From Labrenzia sp. VG12 (GTDB lineage Bacteria > Pseudomonadota > Alphaproteobacteria > Rhizobiales > Stappiaceae), in the NCBI RefSeq assembly GCF_002237595.1, contig NZ_CP022529.1:4301001-4365000 (forward strand): DNA of 64,000 bases, given 5' to 3'. Position numbers and translations under genes: made by a program. Shown piece by piece: positions 33,466 through 42,417 of the stretch; the stretch's first letter is position 1, and every line of letters begins with the position of its first letter. Under the pieces are notes generated by a model, which was not told the DNA's origin, searched no databases, and saw nothing but the letters and a program-made list of their open reading frames with translations.

Positions 33466-35880
33466 TTATTGTCGGCCGATTTCAGAGAGGGCGTCCGAGA
33501 TCGCTTCAACGGAAAGTGGCTTGGTGAGGTAGCCGGCAGCGCCAACTTCCGCGGCCTTGTCGCGGGCATCTTTCATCACGTCTGCAGTGACGATCAGCAC
33601 CGGAACGGGTTGCCGGCCACTCGCCGCTTCGTCGCTCCTGATCTGGCGGATGGCCTGGAAGCCATCCAGGCCCGGCATGTGCAGGTCCATGAGAATGGCA
33701 TCGTAGGAACCGTTGGAAGCCTCTTCCACGGCCTTTTCGCCGTCGACAACCATGACGGGGACATGTCCGAGCTTGCGCAGCATCGCTTCGCTCAGGAGAC
33801 GGTTGATATCGTTGTCTTCGGCGACCAGGAGGCGCAAGGGGCGGGCAGGCATCTTGTGCCGGCTGGACAGAAAGCCGTTGCTGACCGGCTCGGCGCTCAC
33901 ATCCCACGCATGGTCCTCGCCCGCATCGTCGAGAAGACCCGCCAGGATCTGGGCCAGCGTCTCGATGCGAACCGGGCGGATCAGGTAGGCGGCATAGCCG
34001 GCTTCGCGCAGGTGTTCCAGGCGCTCCCGCTCCGGTGGTGCAATCATGACGATGGCAGGTGCCTGGCACCCTGTCAGCCGTACCGTCGCCAGCCAGCCGC
34101 CGCTGTCGGACAGGGCGGCGTTGTCGACGATCAGGAGGTCTGCGGTGGCAAGGCGGGCGTCAAGTTCCGGGTTCCCGGGTGCCAGCACGGCGACATCCGC
34201 CTGGTGACGCCGCAGACGTTCCGCCAGCAGCGGGCATTCGATCTGACTGTTGCTGACAAAGATGACCTTTCGGCCGGCAACCTTGTCGAGACGCGGGTCC
34301 TGGTTCTCCGACAGGGCCTCGGGGATTGGCAGGGAAACGCGAAAGAGGGCGCCGCCCTCGCCGGACGGGCTGGCGGAGATCTCGCCGCCCATCAGACCCG
34401 CAAGCCGTTGCGCGATTGCCAGGCCGAGACCCGTGCCGCCGAACTTGCGCGCCGGGCCGTGATCCACCTGTTCGAATTCCTGGAACAGCCGTTCGGCTTC
34501 TTCCTGGTCAAAGCCGATGCCCGTGTCGCGCACATCAATATCGAGATAGCTGCCGCCGTCCGGTGCCGGGCGGCCGGACAGTTCGATTGCAACGCCGCCT
34601 TCGTCGGTGAACTTGACCCCGTTGCCGATCAGGTTGAACAGGATCTGGCGGACACGGGTGGCGTCAAGCGTGACCTGTTCCGGCAGGCTGGGGTCGAGCA
34701 TGGCGCCGATTTCCAGCTTCTTGGCATGTGCCTTGGGGGCCAGCAGTTCGACGACGCTTTCCACCAGCGCACCAACGCGGACCGGTGAGGCCTGAATGTC
34801 CAGCTTGCCGGCTTCCACCTTGGAGAAATCGAGCACTTCGTCAATCAGGAGCAGGAGCGTTTCCCCGGAGGTCTCCAGCGCCTCGATATAGGCGCTTTGC
34901 TCCTTGGTGAGCCTGGTGTCGCGCAATAGCGCTGCCATGCCGAGAACGCCATTGAGCGGGGTCCGGATCTCGTGGCTGACCGTGGCCAGGAACCGGGACT
35001 TTGCCTCGTTGGAACTCTCTGCCGAATGGCGGGCGGCGAGCAATTCCTCTTCGATCAGACGGCGTTCGGTGACGTCGCGCAAAACCGTCTGCACCAGTTG
35101 GCGATCCGTCGTCGTGTCACGAACCGGAATGTCGATCCGGGAGAACCAGCGATGGCCTTGTGCCGTTTCAAGATGGAGGTCCTGAAAACCCATGCCGCTC
35201 GGTCCGTTTGCTTCCGGCACCTTGTCGTTCTGCGCTCCCGACCCGCTGGCAGCCAGCGGCAAGGTCATCGGTTCGCCCGGCTGAAGGTGATGCTCAGCAC
35301 CAAAGACATCTGTGGCCGCCGAATTGACATAGGTAACGAGCCCGTCCTGGTCCCGGCGGATGACCACATCGCCCAGGGTCGCGAGGATGCTGGCGTGACG
35401 TTCGTCGGATTCACCAAGTTCCCAGGCGCGGTCTTCCAGTTCCTCGCAGCGGGCCATCAGGCGCCTGATCTTGTCGTCCTTCAGTTGCACTGCCTGAATG
35501 GCACGATGCATGTCGTCGGCGAAGAGCCGCCAGACGGCGAGACCACCTGCAAAAAACGCCAATCCCAGTCCGAAATACCGATTGATGCCGTCGGTCGATA
35601 CCAGGAAGAAGCCGGCTACAAGACCGATGACAAGCCCGACGACCGCCATGTGTTGCAGTGACTTTGCCGGCGCCGATACCGGCAGGTCCGTCGCGCGCCG
35701 CCCGGGGCCAACCTCCGGACCATCATCGTCATACGGGCTTTCGGCCTCTTCAAATGGCGAATAACCGGTTTCTTCTTGAGGAGGGTAGGTCTTGTTGTCG
35801 GCAAAGCGGTCCTGCTCCGCCACATCGGCTTCCGGCACAGCTTTGGCGGCGCGATCACTGTTTTGACTGACCAAGATCAC
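33466..35880 (-). CDS. hybrid sensor histidine kinase / response regulator
   Basis: Membrane-bound kinase of 804 aa. Order: acidic N-terminal tail, two membrane helices (~78-117), a coiled-coil (RRLMARCEELEDRAWELGE), a PAS domain (~165-285), HisKA (phospho-His in ATVSHEIRTPLNGVLG), HATPase (GNGVKF, DTGIGF, GTGLGLAIA), a degenerate receiver-like domain (~545-660, lacking the acidic pair and the Lys), and a C-terminal receiver (LLVAEDNDINRLL, phospho-Asp in ILMDLHMPG, Lys in YLTKPLS). Starts with GTG at 35880 behind AGAGAG. It resembles cell-cycle or stress hybrid kinases; no partner regulator is nearby and its signal is unknown. Confidence 0.92.
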   Translation of the reverse strand: MILVSQNSDRAAKAVPEADVAEQDRFADNKTYPPQEETGYSPFEEAESPYDDDGPEVGPGRRATDLPVSAPAKSLQHMAVVGLVIGLVAGFFLVSTDGINRYFGLGLAFFAGGLAVWRLFADDMHRAIQAVQLKDDKIRRLMARCEELEDRAWELGESDERHASILATLGDVVIRRDQDGLVTYVNSAATDVFGAEHHLQPGEPMTLPLAASGSGAQNDKVPEANGPSGMGFQDLHLETAQGHRWFSRIDIPVRDTTTDRQLVQTVLRDVTERRLIEEELLAARHSAESSNEAKSRFLATVSHEIRTPLNGVLGMAALLRDTRLTKEQSAYIEALETSGETLLLLIDEVLDFSKVEAGKLDIQASPVRVGALVESVVELLAPKAHAKKLEIGAMLDPSLPEQVTLDATRVRQILFNLIGNGVKFTDEGGVAIELSGRPAPDGGSYLDIDVRDTGIGFDQEEAERLFQEFEQVDHGPARKFGGTGLGLAIAQRLAGLMGGEISASPSGEGGALFRVSLPIPEALSENQDPRLDKVAGRKVIFVSNSQIECPLLAERLRRHQADVAVLAPGNPELDARLATADLLIVDNAALSDSGGWLATVRLTGCQAPAIVMIAPPERERLEHLREAGYAAYLIRPVRIETLAQILAGLLDDAGEDHAWDVSAEPVSNGFLSSRHKMPARPLRLLVAEDNDINRLLSEAMLRKLGHVPVMVVDGEKAVEEASNGSYDAILMDLHMPGLDGFQAIRQIRSDEAASGRQPVPVLIVTADVMKDARDKAAEVGAAGYLTKPLSVEAISDALSEIGRQ

Positions 35881-36024
35881 TACTCTCTACAAGACTCAGT
35901 TGCCGAGAGAGTGCGGCCTAAACTTTGAAAAACCGTTTCATTGACAAAACTGCCAAGGAAAATTCGAAACGATTGCTTGATCGGCTTGTCAGGGATTGAA
36001 GGGGGCTTGTTCACCCCCTTTTAG

Positions 36025-36052
36025 AAAAAAGCCGGTCCCTTAGAGGACCAGC
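36025..36052 (-). terminator. terminator after the SCP2 gene
   Basis: Read on the minus strand, GCTGGTCC and GGACCGGC arms (36052-36031) form a hairpin followed by TTTTTT (36030-36025). A second perfect hairpin (GGTCTTGC/GCAAGACC, about 36059-36075) stands just before it. Confidence 0.7.
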
Positions 36053-36097
36053 AGGCAAGGTCTTGCTGCAAGACCGAATTCGATTTTCCTTTTAGGG

Positions 36098-36379
36098 TTA
36101 GACGATGCTACCCAGTTTCATGGCAACGCTCATGTCACCTTCCACCTGCATCTTGCCGCCCATGAAGGCTGCGGTCGGGTTGAGGTCGCCGGACAGCAGG
36201 TCGCCGAGATCGTCGGCGGACATCTTGATCGTGCAGTCGGCGTCGCTGTCCTCATTGGAAACAGTGGAGCCCTGCAGGTAAATGATACCGGTTTCACCGA
36301 GGTCGAACTTGACGCTTTCTTCGATGCCACCATCGGCCACTTTGCCGCGCACGCCGTCTGTCAGCTGTTCCAAGGACAT
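36098..36379 (-). CDS. SCP2 sterol-binding domain protein
   Basis: Single-domain SCP2 protein of 93 aa. Seen: VKFDLGETGIIYLQG, the SNEDSDADCTIKMSADD strand-loop and the C-terminal NPTAAFMGGKMQVEGDMSVA typical of bacterial SCP2 domains, which bind lipids or acyl groups in a hydrophobic tunnel. Start 36379 (MSLEQLTDGV) has a GGGAG ribosome site; an upstream frame is not conserved. Followed by a terminator at 36025-36052. The natural ligand is unknown. Confidence 0.92.
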   Translation of the reverse strand: MSLEQLTDGVRGKVADGGIEESVKFDLGETGIIYLQGSTVSNEDSDADCTIKMSADDLGDLLSGDLNPTAAFMGGKMQVEGDMSVAMKLGSIV

Positions 36380-36542
36380 TTGGTCTTCTCCCATTTGATG
36401 TGAGCCTGAACGCTCGTTGCCCTCTTGAAGCATGCCGTTTACGTAATCGTCAAGTATGAATTCGGAGTGGGCTCCTGAAATTCATCCTAGTCTTCGCATT
36501 CGCGGCACTGACAATCCGGTTAAGGCGCAAGCACGTCGAGGA

Positions 36543-38339
36543 TCAGTGATTGTCCCGCGGCAGGCCCTTGTGAGCAACGTCCTGATATTTGACGGCCGGT
36601 TCAAGCACCATGCCCTTGTCGAACTGACCGATCATCGAGCGCTGGATTTCCTGCCATGGGGTCTGGCTGTCGACAATCCTGAAACCGCCGGCGGCTTCGA
36701 GATCCTTGCGGCGCTGTGCCAGTTCCTCGTCAGGGATCAGGATATTGGCTGTCCCCTTGTTGAGGTCGATGCGCACGCGGTCTCCGGTTTGCAGCAGCGC
36801 CAGTCCGCCCATTGCGGCAGCTTCCGGCGACGCGTTCAGGATGGAGGGTGAGCCGGAGGTTCCCGACTGGCGGCCGTCGCCGATACAGGGCAGGGCCGTG
36901 ATGCCGCGCTTGATCAGTTCGGCCGGCGGTTGCATGTTCACCACTTCCGCACCGCCCGGATAGCCGATCGGCCCGGTGCCGCGGATGAACAGCAGGCACC
37001 TCTCGTCGATGGCCAGCTCCGGATCATCGATCCGGTGATGGTAGTCTTCCGGACCCTCAAACACGATCGCCCGGCCTTCAAAGGCGTTCGGGTCGTCCGG
37101 ATTGGAGAGATAGCGATCCCGGAATTCCTCGGAGATCACGCTGGTCTTCATGATCGCGCTGTCAAAGAGATTGCCCTTCAGGTTCAGGAACCCGGCCCTT
37201 TCCTTCATGGGCGCGTCAAACGGCTTGATCACGTCCGGCAAGTCCGTGGTGATGCCTTGGCAATTCTCGGCCATCGATCTGCCATTGGCGGTGACTGCGC
37301 CTGGATGTGGCAGCTTTCCGTGGCGCATCAGTTCGGCAATGACGGCGGGTACGCCACCGGCATGAAAATAGTCTTCGCCAAGATAATCACCGGCGGGCTG
37401 CAGATTCACCAAAAGCGGCACGTCCAGACCGATGGCCTGCCAGTCGTCATTGGTCAGGTCAACGCCCAGATGGCGGGCAATGCCATTGAGATGGATCGGT
37501 GCGTTGGTTGAGCCGCCGATTGCAGAATTGACGACAATGGCGTTCTCGAAGGCTTCGCGGGTCATGATATCGGACGGCTTCATGTCCTCATGCACCATGT
37601 CGACGATGCGCTTGCCGGTCTCATAGGAAATGGCGCCCCGCTCGCGGTAGGGCGCCGGAATGGCTGCGGAGCCGGGGAGCTGCATGCCAAGCGCCTCGGC
37701 CAGCGAATTCATGGTCGTTGCGGTGCCCATGGTGTTGCAGTAGCCGACGGACGGGGCGGAGGAGGCCACCAGATCCATGAAGCCTTCATAGTCGATTTCG
37801 CCCGCGGCCAGCATCTGCCGGGCCTTCCAGACAATTGTGCCCGAACCGGTGCGTTCGCCCTTGTGCCAGCCGTTCAGCATCGGCCCGACGGACAGGGCGA
37901 TCGCCGGAATATTGACGGTTGCCGCGGCCATCAGGCAGGCAGGGGTGGTCTTGTCACAGCCGATTGTCAGCACCACGCCGTCGATTGGATAGCCGTAGAG
38001 CAGTTCGACAAGGCCAAGATAGGCCAGGTTCCGGTCGAGGGTTGCGGTCGGCCGTTTGCCGGTTTCCTGAATGGGGTGAACCGGAAACTCGAAGGCAATG
38101 CCGCCGGCGTCCCGGATGCCCTCGCGCACGCGTTTTGCCAGTTCCAGGTGATGGCGGTTGCAGGGCGACAGATCGGAACCGGTCTGGGCAATTCCGATGA
38201 TCGGTTTGCCCGATTGCAGCTCTTCCCGTGTAATGCCGAAATTGAGGTAACGCTCGATATAAAGTGCCGTCATGCCTGGATTGTCCGGGTTGTTGAACCA
38301 GGCGGCGGACCGCAGTTTTGGTGTTTTCGTGTCGCTCAT
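36543..38339 (-). CDS. IlvD/Edd family dehydratase, sugar-acid (arabonate-like)
   Basis: Iron-sulfur dehydratase of 598 aa. Cluster Cys are in GSDLSPCNRHH, IGCDKTTPAC and PSVGYCNTMGT; the active-site Ser is in GRQSGTSGSPSILNASPEAA. N-terminal FNNPDNPGMTALYIERYLN and overall length fit the L-arabonate/D-xylonate dehydratase branch rather than IlvD or Edd proper, so it probably dehydrates an aldonic acid to a 2-keto-3-deoxy acid. No sugar transporter or other pathway gene is beside it, so the substrate is uncertain. Start 38339 (MSDTKTPKLRSAAW) is chosen because it begins at conserved sequence. Confidence 0.9.
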   Translation of the reverse strand: MSDTKTPKLRSAAWFNNPDNPGMTALYIERYLNFGITREELQSGKPIIGIAQTGSDLSPCNRHHLELAKRVREGIRDAGGIAFEFPVHPIQETGKRPTATLDRNLAYLGLVELLYGYPIDGVVLTIGCDKTTPACLMAAATVNIPAIALSVGPMLNGWHKGERTGSGTIVWKARQMLAAGEIDYEGFMDLVASSAPSVGYCNTMGTATTMNSLAEALGMQLPGSAAIPAPYRERGAISYETGKRIVDMVHEDMKPSDIMTREAFENAIVVNSAIGGSTNAPIHLNGIARHLGVDLTNDDWQAIGLDVPLLVNLQPAGDYLGEDYFHAGGVPAVIAELMRHGKLPHPGAVTANGRSMAENCQGITTDLPDVIKPFDAPMKERAGFLNLKGNLFDSAIMKTSVISEEFRDRYLSNPDDPNAFEGRAIVFEGPEDYHHRIDDPELAIDERCLLFIRGTGPIGYPGGAEVVNMQPPAELIKRGITALPCIGDGRQSGTSGSPSILNASPEAAAMGGLALLQTGDRVRIDLNKGTANILIPDEELAQRRKDLEAAGGFRIVDSQTPWQEIQRSMIGQFDKGMVLEPAVKYQDVAHKGLPRDNH

Positions 38340-38464
38340 CGCGCCTCGTCCCTCATCGCGTACAGACCTCTTGAGGGCCGATAAACACCAGCGTCGGGGC
38401 ACTGTAAAGCGGGATTGGTTCCACCATGTGAGATTGCCACCGGTCCTGCAAGCCTGCGAAACCC

Positions 38465-40021
38465 CTAGTCGATCGACTTCAAGGTATCGGCAACGGAAAA
38501 GCGGGCAAAGGCCCACAGGATCGCCAGGCAGACCGCAAACAGCATGGGAGCTGCAAAAAGGGGCACCAGGGCAGCACCGCCGCACAGTCCTGCTAAAAGC
38601 CAGAGACCGGTCAGAAGGCGGCGGGCATGCACGGCCAGGAGCGTGCGGCGCATGGCAAGAGCCTTCAGGGCCGGGAAGGCGCCGATATCGTCCGTGTCGC
38701 TGACTGCAATCGGGGCGGGCCGGTCGCGGTCGCTTGATCCGGCTTCCTGGCCCTCGCGCAGTTCGAGCGACAACCTGTCCTCCGAGAGCGACAGGATCAG
38801 CGGGGCGCCCCCGGGAAAGATCCGGGCCGCAGCCTGTTGCGCGGTTTCACCGGGCTCGGGGTCATCGAGATGTTCCAGGCCAAGCAAGCCGGCTAGGGCC
38901 TCGCGGGTTTTCGGGCTGTCGCCGCTGAACAGCCAGGGGATGAGGCCCTCCCGGCGCAAGGCCATGCCTGCGACGCCGGCGTCCTGTCTCAATGTGCCTT
39001 CCAGCCCCAGAACACCGACGACGCGCCCGCCGACCGCGACGCGAAGAGCGGTCTTGCCGTCGGCTTCCAGGGACCGGGCAATGGCATCTGCGGTGAAACT
39101 GTCGATCTTGAGCCGCTTCAGGAGGTCGGTGGTGCCGATCACGACGGTCTGCCCTCCCAGGAGAGCGACGACACCGAGGCCTGGGGCCGGTTCGAAGCGG
39201 TCCGGGTGTTTCAAGGCCACGTGCCATTGCTCGGCAAGCTGGCGCAGGGCCTGTGCCACCGGGTGACTGCTTTGCGCCTCTGCAGAGGCGGCAACCGCAA
39301 GCAGGGTCCGCGGTTCATTGTTGAAAGCCATGACGTTGGTGACGATCAGATCCGGTCCGGACATGACCGCCATCTTGTCGATCAGAATGTCGCGTGCGCG
39401 CGCGATCTTGCTGAAGGCGCCAGGTTCAAGAACGCGGGTGCCGGCATTGAGGGCGGCCTGGTGGAAAACCTTGTCGGCGAAGGCATTGATGCCGTCGATC
39501 AGATGCGGCCAGGACAGAAGGAGGGTTGCCGCAAGGATGGCGGGCGCATGCATCGGGCCTGCAAGACCCCACCAGAGCGATGCACCGGCAACGGCAAGCA
39601 GGAGTGAGTAAGTGGCCTCACGCAGGCCGCTGTGGTCGCCGCGAGGCGGCAGGATGGCAACGCCATAGGCGCGCAGAACCATCAAGAAGGCGGCGGCAAG
39701 GGCGAGAGAGCCTGATGTGTCCACGGGAAGTCCTCCCTGCTGGATCAGGAAGGCGCTTGCCAGCAGGACAGCGCTCACGGCTGCCGTGAAAAGCGTGAGG
39801 GAGCGCCCGATTTCGGAATTCAGGGAAAAGGAAAGGGACAAAAGCGCAAAAATCGCGGCGAACATGCTGAAAATCAGGGCACTGTGCGTGCCGAACACCA
39901 TCAACCTGGACTGCCCGGCAATCACTCCCTCACCGTGAACGAGGCAGGCGAACGCCAGGAATGCGGTGGCAAATCCCAAGGATAGAATCCAAGTCATTGA
40001 ATTTATGCGATTTGTCGGCAT
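38465..40021 (-). CDS. degenerate P-type ATPase-like membrane protein
   Basis: Protein of 518 aa resembling the core of a copper-type (P1B) ATPase. Several hydrophobic helices occupy residues ~9-200, then a cytosolic region, then two more helices at the C-terminus. The phosphorylation motif DKTGT reads DKMAV (in ILIDKMAVMSGPD): the Asp and Lys stay but Thr-Gly-Thr is lost. The HP motif (SSHPVAQAL) and a GDSPKTREALAGLLGL stretch remain, but the hinge motif GDGxND is absent, as are the CPC membrane motif and any metal-binding N-terminal domain. It is uninterrupted, so it may be a pseudoenzyme rather than a decaying gene. Start 40021 or 39997. Confidence 0.75.
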   Translation of the reverse strand: MPTNRINSMTWILSLGFATAFLAFACLVHGEGVIAGQSRLMVFGTHSALIFSMFAAIFALLSLSFSLNSEIGRSLTLFTAAVSAVLLASAFLIQQGGLPVDTSGSLALAAAFLMVLRAYGVAILPPRGDHSGLREATYSLLLAVAGASLWWGLAGPMHAPAILAATLLLSWPHLIDGINAFADKVFHQAALNAGTRVLEPGAFSKIARARDILIDKMAVMSGPDLIVTNVMAFNNEPRTLLAVAASAEAQSSHPVAQALRQLAEQWHVALKHPDRFEPAPGLGVVALLGGQTVVIGTTDLLKRLKIDSFTADAIARSLEADGKTALRVAVGGRVVGVLGLEGTLRQDAGVAGMALRREGLIPWLFSGDSPKTREALAGLLGLEHLDDPEPGETAQQAAARIFPGGAPLILSLSEDRLSLELREGQEAGSSDRDRPAPIAVSDTDDIGAFPALKALAMRRTLLAVHARRLLTGLWLLAGLCGGAALVPLFAAPMLFAVCLAILWAFARFSVADTLKSID

Positions 40022-40225
40022 GGCCGTGTGTCTTTCGTGACGGGCGAACGGATTTGGGCTGTTTGGGCGGCGGACAAGAGACACATTCAGGGCGCCCGGG
40101 AGACCGCTAAAAAATGCGGGAGCCCGAGTGCTCAGGCAATGCCGCTTTGTTCCCCAAACAGGCAGATTGCCTCGTTCACGGGCGCAAGCCTGCCATTTCT
40201 GCCGAGCATTTGTGCGAGGCAATGC

Positions 40226-40253
40226 TTGCCGCAAGATGAAGCTGACGTAGAAT
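40226..40253 (+). promoter_or_regulatory. sigma-70-like promoter of the candidate sRNA
   Basis: TTGCCG (40226-40231) and TAGAAT (40248-40253) are 16 bp apart, a reasonable -35/-10 pair. A start near 40260 would give an RNA ending at the terminator 40348-40375. Confidence 0.5.
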
Positions 40254-40259
40254 TAGTTC

Positions 40260-40375
40260 GAAGGAATTTGAGAAGACCCGATGTATTTAAGGGTCATGCA
40301 ATGGTTGTCTGAGTAAGCAACCTTATTTTTGGGTGTGGTATATTCGCGGGAGGGCTGTTGGGCCCTCCCTTTTTT
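40260..40375 (+). ncRNA. candidate small RNA with three hairpins
   Basis: About 116 nt in a 650-bp gene-free gap. Predicted helices: GACCC/GGGTC (40275-40279 with 40291-40295), GGTTG/CAACC (40303-40307 with 40318-40322, followed by TTATTTTT), and a perfect 8-bp terminator stem with T-run (40348-40375). The promoter at 40226-40253, the terminator orientation and the lack of any plausible protein frame favour an independent RNA. No known family is recognised. Confidence 0.6.
40348..40375 (+). terminator. intrinsic terminator of the candidate sRNA
   Basis: GGGAGGGC (40348-40355) pairs with GCCCTCCC (40362-40369), 6-nt loop, followed by six T to 40375. Confidence 0.88.
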
Positions 40376-40623
40376 ACGGAAAAAGACTCTTGCTGCCACA
40401 GTCAGGTAAGGAAATACAGATTAACACTTCATTAGGAAGTTAATCGTTCCCAACCGGAACTAAGCTTAACTGTCCGAAAAAACCGAGAGGGTCGGGGCCC
40501 GGCAAAAACTGCCCGGTGTGGACTGGTTTGTGGTTACCGGTGGGCACTGCTGAAGGAATCAGGGAGGGTCAGGGAGTCAAGACCGCGACTCGCCCGAATC
40601 TGAAAAAAGACTCAATTCCAGAG
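40376..40623. other. intergenic stretch, nothing recognised
   Basis: About 250 bp between the sRNA terminator and the hairpin that follows the dipeptide transporter operon. Somewhat AT-rich at its left (ACAGATTAACACTTC). No gene, operator or repeat could be supported. Confidence 0.4.
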
Positions 40624-40653
40624 GCTTGGCCGGTGCAGATGCACCGGCCAAGC
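40624..40653 (-). terminator. hairpin downstream of the peptide transporter operon
   Basis: A perfect 14-bp inverted repeat with a 2-nt centre (GCTTGGCCGGTGCA and TGCACCGGCCAAGC) lies 20 bp after the ATPase stop codon on the minus strand. The next T-run (TTTTTT) is some 18 bp further on, so it may terminate or simply protect the mRNA end. Confidence 0.6.
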
Positions 40654-40673
40654 CGGCTTCCGATCTTTGGCTG

Positions 40674-42410
40674 TCAGGTGCCAGGCTGCTCCACGGCATC
40701 CAGGTTGGCGGTCGACAACAGGTCCAGTGACGGCATCAGGGACAGCAATTCACGCGTATAGGCGTGTTGCGGTGCCTCGAACAGCTGGTCGCAGTCTGAG
40801 ACTTCGCAAAGCTCACCATTGCGCATGACGCCGATGCGGTTGCACATCTGCCGGATCACTGCGAGATCGTGGCTGATGAACAGCATGGTCAGGCCGAGCT
40901 CCTCCTGAAGGTCCTTCAGGAGGTTCAGGATCTGGGCCTGGATCGACACATCGAGCGCGGAGGTCGGTTCGTCGCAGATCAGGAACCGGGGCCGTGTCGC
41001 CAGAGCCCGCGCGATCGAGATGCGCTGCCGTTGGCCGCCGGAAAACTCATGCGGGAACTTCTTGCCCGATGCCGCTCCGAGGCCGACGTGATCGAGAAGG
41101 TCGTCAACGATCTGCCGGACTTCCGCATTGCTGGAGGCCAGTTTGTGGAACTTGATCGGCTCGGCGATGATGTCGCTCACCCGCATGCGCGCATTCAGCG
41201 AGGAATACGGATCCTGGAAGATCATCTGCATCTGACGGCGCATGGCCAGAACGTCGCGGCGGTTCTTCAACGAGGTCAGTTCGGTCTTGCCGAACAGGAT
41301 CGAGCCGCCGGTCGGATGATAGAGACCGGTGATCAGGCGCGCGATGGTCGACTTGCCGGATCCGCTTTCGCCCACGAGGCCAAAGGTCTCACCTTCCTGG
41401 ATGTCGAAACTGACCTTCTTGACAGCCTGGAAATACTTGCGCCTGGACGGGAAGATCGAGCCACGGGTCTCAAACCGCATGTCGAGGTCCCGGATCTGGA
41501 CAAGCGGGCCGGTAACCTTCTCATAGTCGCGTGCCTTGCCCAGCCAGTGCGTGGAGATGTCGATATGCTTTTGCGGCGTGCCGGCTTTTTCGATGTAGTT
41601 GACCACCGGAAACCGTTCGACCCGGATGTCGGGGCGCGGCACGGCGGAAATCAGGCTTTGCGTATAAGGGTGTTTCGGCGCCCCGAGCACCTGCTTGGTG
41701 TCGCCGAACTCCACCAGATCGCCGTGATACATCACGGCCACATGGTCGGTGATGTCGGCAATGACGCCCATGTCATGGGTGATCACCAGCATGGCCACGT
41801 TGCGCTCGGCGCACAGGTTTTTCATGAGGTCCAGGATCTGGGCCTGGATCGAGACGTCGAGCGCGGTGGTCGGCTCGTCGGCGATGACCAGCTCCGGTTC
41901 CGCGCAGAGCGCCAGCGCAATCACGACACGCTGGCGCATGCCGCCGGAAAACTGGTGCGGATACTGTTTGACGCGTTCGGCCGGGTTGGGAATGCCAACG
42001 GCATCGATCAGTTCCACAGCCCGTTGCTGGGCCTCCTTGGCCGACAGCGGCAGGTGGGTGCGGATCGTCTCGACGAGCTGGGACTCAACGGTCTGCAGCG
42101 GATCAAGGCTGGTCAGCGGATCCTGGAAGATCATGCCGATCTTGCGTCCGCGCAGCAGACGCTTTTCCTTGTAGGGCAGCTCGTCGATGCGTTTGCCGTG
42201 CAGGAAGATCTCGCCGCCGGCAATGTGACCCGGCTCCTGCAGGAGACCGATGACGGCATTGCCGACCGTGGACTTGCCGGCCCCGGATTCTCCGACAACG
42301 CCCAGCACCTTGCCGGCGTCGACACTCATGTCGACGCCGTTGACGGCGACAAAGACCGATTTTCGACCCGGAAACTCGACGGTCAGGTTTTTGATATCAA
42401 GAACTGACAT
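40674..42410 (-). CDS. peptide ABC transporter ATP-binding protein (fused double ATPase)
   Basis: Fusion of DppD- and DppF-type ATPases in one chain of 578 aa. First domain: Walker A GESGAGKST, signature FSGGMRQR, Walker B VIADEPTTALD. Second domain (from ~300): GESGSGKST, FSGGQRQR, LICDEPTSALD. The oligopeptide-family C-terminal extensions are present (HPYTQSLISAVPRPD; HAYTRELLSLMPSLD). It powers the two permeases encoded upstream. Starts at 42410, 8 bp after the dppC-like gene stop. Confidence 0.94.
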   Translation of the reverse strand: MSVLDIKNLTVEFPGRKSVFVAVNGVDMSVDAGKVLGVVGESGAGKSTVGNAVIGLLQEPGHIAGGEIFLHGKRIDELPYKEKRLLRGRKIGMIFQDPLTSLDPLQTVESQLVETIRTHLPLSAKEAQQRAVELIDAVGIPNPAERVKQYPHQFSGGMRQRVVIALALCAEPELVIADEPTTALDVSIQAQILDLMKNLCAERNVAMLVITHDMGVIADITDHVAVMYHGDLVEFGDTKQVLGAPKHPYTQSLISAVPRPDIRVERFPVVNYIEKAGTPQKHIDISTHWLGKARDYEKVTGPLVQIRDLDMRFETRGSIFPSRRKYFQAVKKVSFDIQEGETFGLVGESGSGKSTIARLITGLYHPTGGSILFGKTELTSLKNRRDVLAMRRQMQMIFQDPYSSLNARMRVSDIIAEPIKFHKLASSNAEVRQIVDDLLDHVGLGAASGKKFPHEFSGGQRQRISIARALATRPRFLICDEPTSALDVSIQAQILNLLKDLQEELGLTMLFISHDLAVIRQMCNRIGVMRNGELCEVSDCDQLFEAPQHAYTRELLSLMPSLDLLSTANLDAVEQPGT

Positions 42411-42417
42411 GGCGCCC

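Noticed and set aside
40028..40312. 94-aa open frame on the plus strand before the second sRNA candidate.
   Set aside because: No ribosome site or recognisable sequence; it overlaps the proposed RNA promoter and 5' end.
40869..42407. 512-aa open frame antisense to the peptide transporter ATPase.
   Set aside because: It mirrors a gene with clear Walker motifs and has no start signal of its own.
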